NCBI RefSeq assembly: GCF_022819085.1
Contig: NZ_JALHAG010000001.1
Coordinates: 269,395-333,394 of the forward strand
Length of the DNA stretch: 64,000 nucleotides
Reading direction: 5' to 3'
Source: Planococcus ruber
GTDB taxonomy: Bacteria > Bacillota > Bacilli > Bacillales_A > Planococcaceae
Shown: piece after piece, positions 60,096 through 64,000 of the stretch
Layout of the letters: each line of letters begins with the position of its first letter
Position numbering within the stretch: the stretch's first letter is position 1
Position numbers and translations under genes: made by a program
The notes under the pieces: generated by a model
What the model saw: the letters and a program-made list of their open reading frames with translations, nothing else
Databases searched by the model: none
Told to the model about the DNA's origin: nothing

Positions 60096-62354
60096 ATGAC
60101 CAAAATTCGAGTACATGAATACGCTAAAAAAGTAGACAAACCGAGCAAAGAAATTATTGACCAGTTGTCAAAGCTAAATATTGAAGTGGCCAACCATATG
60201 GCGACATTAGAGGACAACGCTGTTTCCAAATTGGACGGCATTTACAAAAAATCTGCACAAGGGCAGCGCATGCAAACGCAAACCCGCCAGCAGCATGCAC
60301 AAAAAAGTCCACAAGGCGGTCAAGGATCCCGTCCTCAGGGGGGGCAAAGTGGTTCGCGTCCATCCGGACAAGGCCAGTCTCGCCCGCAAGGCGGCGGCCA
60401 AACCCGTCCACAAAGCGGCCAGGGGCAAAACAAACCGGCAGCGAGAGGCTCTAACTTTACGCCAAAAGCTGCAAAACCGACTGCAGGACCAGGACAGCGC
60501 AACTCAAACCGTCCAGGCGGCGGAAACCGCAACCGCAACAAAGGAAAGCAGCAGCGCCCAGCAAACCCGATGCCGCCAATGCCTAAAAAAGAAAAAGAAC
60601 TTCCAGCTAAAATTACGTTCTCTGAATCGTTGACAGTTGGTGAATTAGCGAAAAAATTAGGCCGCGAGCCTTCTGAAATCATCAAAAAATTATTCATGCT
60701 TGGCGTTATGGCTACCATTAACCAAGAACTGGATAAAGATGCGATCGAATTGATCTGTGCAGAATACGAAGTGGAAGTGGAAGAAGAAATCATCGTTGAT
60801 AAATCTGACTTGGAAGTTTACTTCGAAGCAGAAGATGAAACGTTGAATGAAGAGCGTCCGCCAGTTGTTACCATCATGGGCCACGTTGACCATGGTAAAA
60901 CTACATTGCTGGATTCAATCCGCCATACGAAAGTGACTGCAGGCGAAGCCGGCGGGATCACCCAGCATATCGGTGCATACCAAGTAGTGGAAAATGGCAA
61001 GAAAATCACCTTCCTTGATACGCCAGGGCACGCTGCATTTACAACAATGCGCGCGCGCGGAGCGAAAGTTACCGACCTTGCGATTATCGTAGTAGCCGCA
61101 GATGATGGTGTAATGCCGCAGACGGTGGAAGCGATCAACCATGCGAAAGCTGCAGAAGTGCCGATCATCATCGCAGTCAACAAAATGGATAAGCCAAGCG
61201 CTAATCCGGACCGCGTCATGCAAGAATTGACCGAGCATGGCTTAGTTCCGGAAGCATGGGGCGGAGACACGATTTTCGTACCGCTTTCTGCTTTGAAAGG
61301 CGAAGGGATCGATACGCTGCTTGAAATGATCTTGCTCGTTTCTGAGGTAGGAGAATTAAAAGCGAATCCAGCACGCCGTGCTATCGGTACGGTAATTGAA
61401 GCGGAACTTGATAAAGGCCGCGGACCTGTTGCCACTTTGCTCGTCCAAGATGGAACATTGAACGTCGGAGACCCGATTGTTGTCGGCAATACTTACGGAC
61501 GCGTCCGTGCGATGGTCAATGATATTGGCCGCCGCGTAAAAGATGCCGGCCCGTCAACTCCAGTTGAAATTACGGGATTAAACGATGTGCCTCAAGCAGG
61601 AGACCGCTTTGTGGTGTTCGAAGATGAGAAAACGGCTCGCCAGGTCGGTGAAACCCGTGCAACTTCTGCACTTCAAGTACAGCGTTCTGAAAAAACACGC
61701 GTTACCCTCGACAATTTGTTTGATCAGTTGAAGCAAGGGGAAATGAAAGAATTGAACCTTATTGTGAAAGCTGACGTTCAAGGCGCAGTTGAAGCGATGG
61801 CTGCATCTCTTATGAAAATTGATGTTGAAGGTGTAAATGTAAAAATTATCCACACTGGCGCCGGTGCTATTACCGAATCTGATATTTCATTGGCCGCTGC
61901 TTCAAACGCAATCGTTATCGGCTTCAACGTCCGTCCGGATGTGAATGCAAAACGTGCTGCAGAAGCTGAAGGTGTAGATATTCGCTTGCACCGTATCATT
62001 TATAAAGTAATTGAAGAGATTGAATTTGCCATGAAAGGTTTGCTTGATCCTGAATTTGAGGAAAAAGTCATAGGCCAAGCGGAAATCCGCAGCACGTTTA
62101 AAGTCTCTAAAGTCGGAACGATTGCCGGAAGCTATGTAATCGACGGCAAAATTACGCGCGACAGCGGCGTTCGAGTCATTCGTGAAGGAATTGTCGTTTT
62201 CGAAGGTGAAATCGATACATTGAAACGATTCAAAGACGACGCTAAAGAAGTAGCTAAAGGCTACGAATGCGGGATCACGATTAAAAACTTCAACGATGTA
62301 AAAGAAAATGACATTATTGAAGCCTTCGTAATGGAAGAAATCGAACGCAAATGA
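60096..62354 (+). CDS. infB: Translation initiation factor IF-2
   Basis: A GTPase that brings fMet-tRNA to the 30S P site and joins the subunits. The N-terminal IF2 domain (residues 1-55) is followed by a disordered linker (about 60-165) rich in Gly, Gln, Arg, Pro and Ser with RPQGGQ-like repeats. A second IF2_N domain comes next, then the G domain ([15 protein letters not shown] near residue 263, [12 protein letters not shown]). Domains II, III and C-terminal IV follow. GGGGGTGAG precedes the ATG. At 752 aa it fits Firmicutes. Confidence 0.97.
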   Translation: MTKIRVHEYAKKVDKPSKEIIDQLSKLNIEVANHMATLEDNAVSKLDGIYKKSAQGQRMQTQTRQQHAQKSPQGGQGSRPQGGQSGSRPSGQGQSRPQGGGQTRPQSGQGQNKPAARGSNFTPKAAKPTAGPGQRNSNRPGGGNRNRNKGKQQRPANPMPPMPKKEKELPAKITFSESLTVGELAKKLGREPSEIIKKLFMLGVMATINQELDKDAIELICAEYEVEVEEEIIVDKSDLEVYFEAEDETLNEERPPVVTIMGHVDHGKTTLLDSIRHTKVTAGEAGGITQHIGAYQVVENGKKITFLDTPGHAAFTTMRARGAKVTDLAIIVVAADDGVMPQTVEAINHAKAAEVPIIIAVNKMDKPSANPDRVMQELTEHGLVPEAWGGDTIFVPLSALKGEGIDTLLEMILLVSEVGELKANPARRAIGTVIEAELDKGRGPVATLLVQDGTLNVGDPIVVGNTYGRVRAMVNDIGRRVKDAGPSTPVEITGLNDVPQAGDRFVVFEDEKTARQVGETRATSALQVQRSEKTRVTLDNLFDQLKQGEMKELNLIVKADVQGAVEAMAASLMKIDVEGVNVKIIHTGAGAITESDISLAAASNAIVIGFNVRPDVNAKRAAEAEGVDIRLHRIIYKVIEEIEFAMKGLLDPEFEEKVIGQAEIRSTFKVSKVGTIAGSYVIDGKITRDSGVRVIREGIVVFEGEIDTLKRFKDDAKEVAKGYECGITIKNFNDVKENDIIEAFVMEEIERK

Positions 62355-62629
62355 TCCTCTACATGGAATGTGAATTCTTCATTCCGGTTGCGCATTCGTT
62401 AAAAGAAAAACGGGCGGTCCTGAAAAGCATGCTGACCCGTTCCAAGCAGAAATTCAACGTTTCAGCGGCAGAGATTGACCACCAGAATGTATGGCAGCGC
62501 ACGCGCCTGGCCTTTGTTACCGTCGCTTCCTCGAAAGAAGTGGCAGATAAAGAAATGGCGCAAGTGCTCTATTATCTGGAAAGCAATCCTGCATGGGAAT
62601 GTCTTGAAGTTCATCAAGAATATTTGTGA
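62351..62629 (+). CDS. ylxP: DUF503 protein YlxP
   Basis: A 92-residue protein of the YlxP family with the pattern [27 protein letters not shown] and [14 protein letters not shown]. The fold is ferredoxin-like, and the gene sits between infB and rbfA in most Bacilli. I know of no established biochemical role; the neighbourhood suggests ribosome or translation function. The ATG overlaps the infB stop. Confidence 0.92.
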   Translation: MILYMECEFFIPVAHSLKEKRAVLKSMLTRSKQKFNVSAAEIDHQNVWQRTRLAFVTVASSKEVADKEMAQVLYYLESNPAWECLEVHQEYL

Positions 62630-62647
62630 GAACGAGGTGAATAATCA

Positions 62648-63001
62648 ATGACAATGCGCTCTAATCGTGTAGGCGAGCAAATGAAAAAAGAACTTAGCGA
62701 TATTATCGGCCGCAAACTGAAAGACCCGAGAATCGGCTTTGTTACGGTAACGGACGTAGAAGTAACCGGGGACTTGCAGCAAGCGACGGTTTATATCTCT
62801 GTACTAGGCGATGAAAAAACAAAAGAACAGACTTTGCTGGGGCTGTCGAAGTCGAAAGGGTTTATTCGGTCGGAAATCGGCCAACGGATTCGCCTGCGCA
62901 AAACGCCTGAGCTCGCTTTTGAATTCGATACATCTGTTGCATACGGAAATCGGATTGATTCACTTTTGCGTGATATTCAAGAGCCAAAAGAAGACCAATA
63001 A
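62648..63001 (+). CDS. rbfA: Ribosome-binding factor A
   Basis: A KH-like 30S maturation and cold-adaptation factor acting near helix 1 and the decoding region of 16S rRNA. The 117 aa protein has [51 protein letters not shown] and [19 protein letters not shown] split across the domain. GAGGTGAA precedes the ATG. It ends the nusA operon before a structured 177-base gap. Confidence 0.95.
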   Translation: MTMRSNRVGEQMKKELSDIIGRKLKDPRIGFVTVTDVEVTGDLQQATVYISVLGDEKTKEQTLLGLSKSKGFIRSEIGQRIRLRKTPELAFEFDTSVAYGNRIDSLLRDIQEPKEDQ

Positions 63002-63111
63002 GGATTTCATTGATTTCTAGTGCATTAGCGGCAAATCAGTGCAAGTTCAACGTTGCCGGCGACCGTCCCTTTTATAGCAGAAGGGAAAATCTGGCCGTCC
63101 AAGCTTAGTAA

Positions 63112-63150
63112 AAGCCTGCTGTCTACTATTAGATAAGCAGGCTTTTTTTA
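63112..63150 (+). terminator. Intrinsic terminator between rbfA and truB
   Basis: AAGCCTGCT (63112-63120) pairs perfectly with AGCAGGCTT (63136-63144), followed by T residues. It separates truB from the nusA operon; no strong promoter is visible before truB, so partial readthrough is likely. Confidence 0.85.
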
Positions 63151-63178
63151 TACATATTGAAAAAGGGGTTGGCAAGGA

Positions 63179-64000
63179 ATGGCTATTAACGGAGTGCTTC
63201 CGCTATGGAAAGAAAAAGGCATGACTTCGCACGATTGCGTTTTTAAATTAAGAAAAATCCTGAAAACAAAAAAAGTCGGACATACAGGAACATTGGATCC
63301 TGAAGTCGACGGCGTGCTGCCGATCTGCATCGGAGGAGCCACTAAAGTGGCTGAATACATCACCGACCAAGGCAAAACGTATGAGGCGGAAGTAACGATC
63401 GGCTTTTCGACCGAAACAGAAGATGCGACTGGCGCCATTGTAGAATCGGACCTTTCTGAAAAGGCGGTTACGCGGAAACAATTGCTGGAAGCACTGGAAG
63501 CCTTGACGGGTGAAATTACGCAAATTCCACCAATGTATTCCGCTGTGAAAGTGAATGGGAAAAAGTTGTATGAATACGCGCGGCAGGGCATTCCTGTTGA
63601 GCGGCCGAAACGCACTGTCCGCATCGACTCCATTGAATTGCTAAGCGACGAGGAGCAATGGAGCGGCCAAGAGCTGAAATTTTCAATCCGCATCCGATGC
63701 GGCAAAGGGACGTATATCCGGACATTGGCTGTTCAAATAGGGGAAAAGCTCGGCTACCCGGCGCATATGTCGAAACTCACGCGTACGGCTTCTGGAAAAT
63801 TTGATGCGAGAGACTGCAAAACACTTGCCGAAGTGGAGGAACTTGCTCAAAATGGAGCTATCGGCACAATTTTGAAACCGTTGAGTTACGGGCTTAGCAG
63901 CTTTCCATTTTTTGAAATCGACCGCAAAGATCTTTTTGCGATTAAAAATGGGCAGGTTCTAGACCGCCATCCGCTCATGGCAGAACATGAATTCCTGGTG
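63179..64000 (+). CDS. truB: tRNA pseudouridine-55 synthase TruB (3' end outside window)
   Basis: Makes pseudouridine 55 in the T-loop of tRNA. The frame opens at ATG 63179 and stays open to the window edge (274 codons), so the end of the gene is missing. Catalytic Asp40 lies in KVGHTGTLDPEVDGVLPI, with MTSHDCVFKLRK before it and PPMYSAVKVNGKKLYEYAR later. The C-terminal PUA-like part begins before the edge. AAGGGG lies about 11 bases upstream of the ATG. In Bacillus it continues the rbfA neighbourhood. Confidence 0.93.
   Translation, partial: MAINGVLPLWKEKGMTSHDCVFKLRKILKTKKVGHTGTLDPEVDGVLPICIGGATKVAEYITDQGKTYEAEVTIGFSTETEDATGAIVESDLSEKAVTRKQLLEALEALTGEITQIPPMYSAVKVNGKKLYEYARQGIPVERPKRTVRIDSIELLSDEEQWSGQELKFSIRIRCGKGTYIRTLAVQIGEKLGYPAHMSKLTRTASGKFDARDCKTLAEVEELAQNGAIGTILKPLSYGLSSFPFFEIDRKDLFAIKNGQVLDRHPLMAEHEFLV

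Noticed and set aside
60335..60793. A proline/cysteine-rich minus-strand frame opposite the infB linker
   Set aside because: It arises from the G- and C-rich repeat coding of the IF-2 linker; no start signal.
1..64000. CRISPR arrays, tRNA or rRNA genes, insertion sequences, prophage, toxin-antitoxin or defence genes
   Set aside because: I looked for regularly spaced repeats, cloverleaf and rRNA wording, transposase or integrase genes, and small gene pairs. Only xerC (a housekeeping recombinase) and the intergenic palindromes came near; nothing else supports these classes.

Overview
The window is a stretch of core chromosome from a low-to-moderate G+C Firmicute. Gene order follows the Bacillus subtilis segment from coaBC through priA, prkC, fapR, smc, ffh, sucCD, codY, rpsB, polC and nusA to truB. 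Protein wording, the absence of spoVM at its usual place, and a repeat family I associate with Bacillaceae and Planococcaceae suggest a Planococcaceae member (Planococcus-like, probably non-sporulating). That placement is an inference from memory, not from a search. I see 61 protein genes: 60 on the + strand and one (rpmB) on the - strand. I see no tRNA, rRNA, CRISPR array, transposase, phage gene or broken gene.

Layout. 1-10.8 kb: end of coaBC, then priA-def-fmt-rsmB-prpC-prkC-rsgA-rpe-thiN (coenzyme A, replication restart, formyl-Met handling, rRNA methylation, Ser/Thr phospho-signalling, ribosome assembly GTPase, pentose phosphate, thiamine). 10.8-17.1 kb: rpmB on the opposite strand, then an Asp23 protein, fakA, sdaAB-sdaAA and recG. 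17.2-20.7 kb: the FapR-controlled lipid operon fapR-plsX-fabD-fabG-acpP, with a clear FapR operator. 20.9-30.4 kb: rnc-smc-ftsY-ylxM-ffh, then rpsP-khpA-rimM-trmD and rplS (RNA processing, chromosome condensation, SRP targeting, ribosome maturation). 30.4-31 kb: the only long non-coding block, a cluster of palindromic dispersed repeats. 31-43.7 kb: lepB, rbgA, rnhB, sucCD, dprA, topA, trmFO, xerC-hslV-hslU and codY. 43.9-57.7 kb: rpsB, tsf, pyrH-frr, uppS-cdsA-dxr-rseP-proS, polC. 57.7-64 kb: rimP-nusA-rnpM-ylxQ-infB-ylxP-rbfA and the start of truB.

Most genes are packed with 4-bp start/stop overlaps or short gaps, so they are probably cotranscribed and translationally coupled. Boundaries are marked by about 17 hairpin terminators and about a dozen recognisable SigA-type promoters, some interleaved with the preceding terminator. 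Regulatory DNA is the most informative part: a FapR box, a structured leader upstream of rpsB, an rplS leader, and a promoter-leader-terminator arrangement before rimP-nusA that fits NusA autoregulation.

I did not find a previously undescribed multi-gene system. The best leads are regulatory RNAs, the repeat cluster, the missing flagellar block between codY and rpsB, and the N-terminus of HslV.
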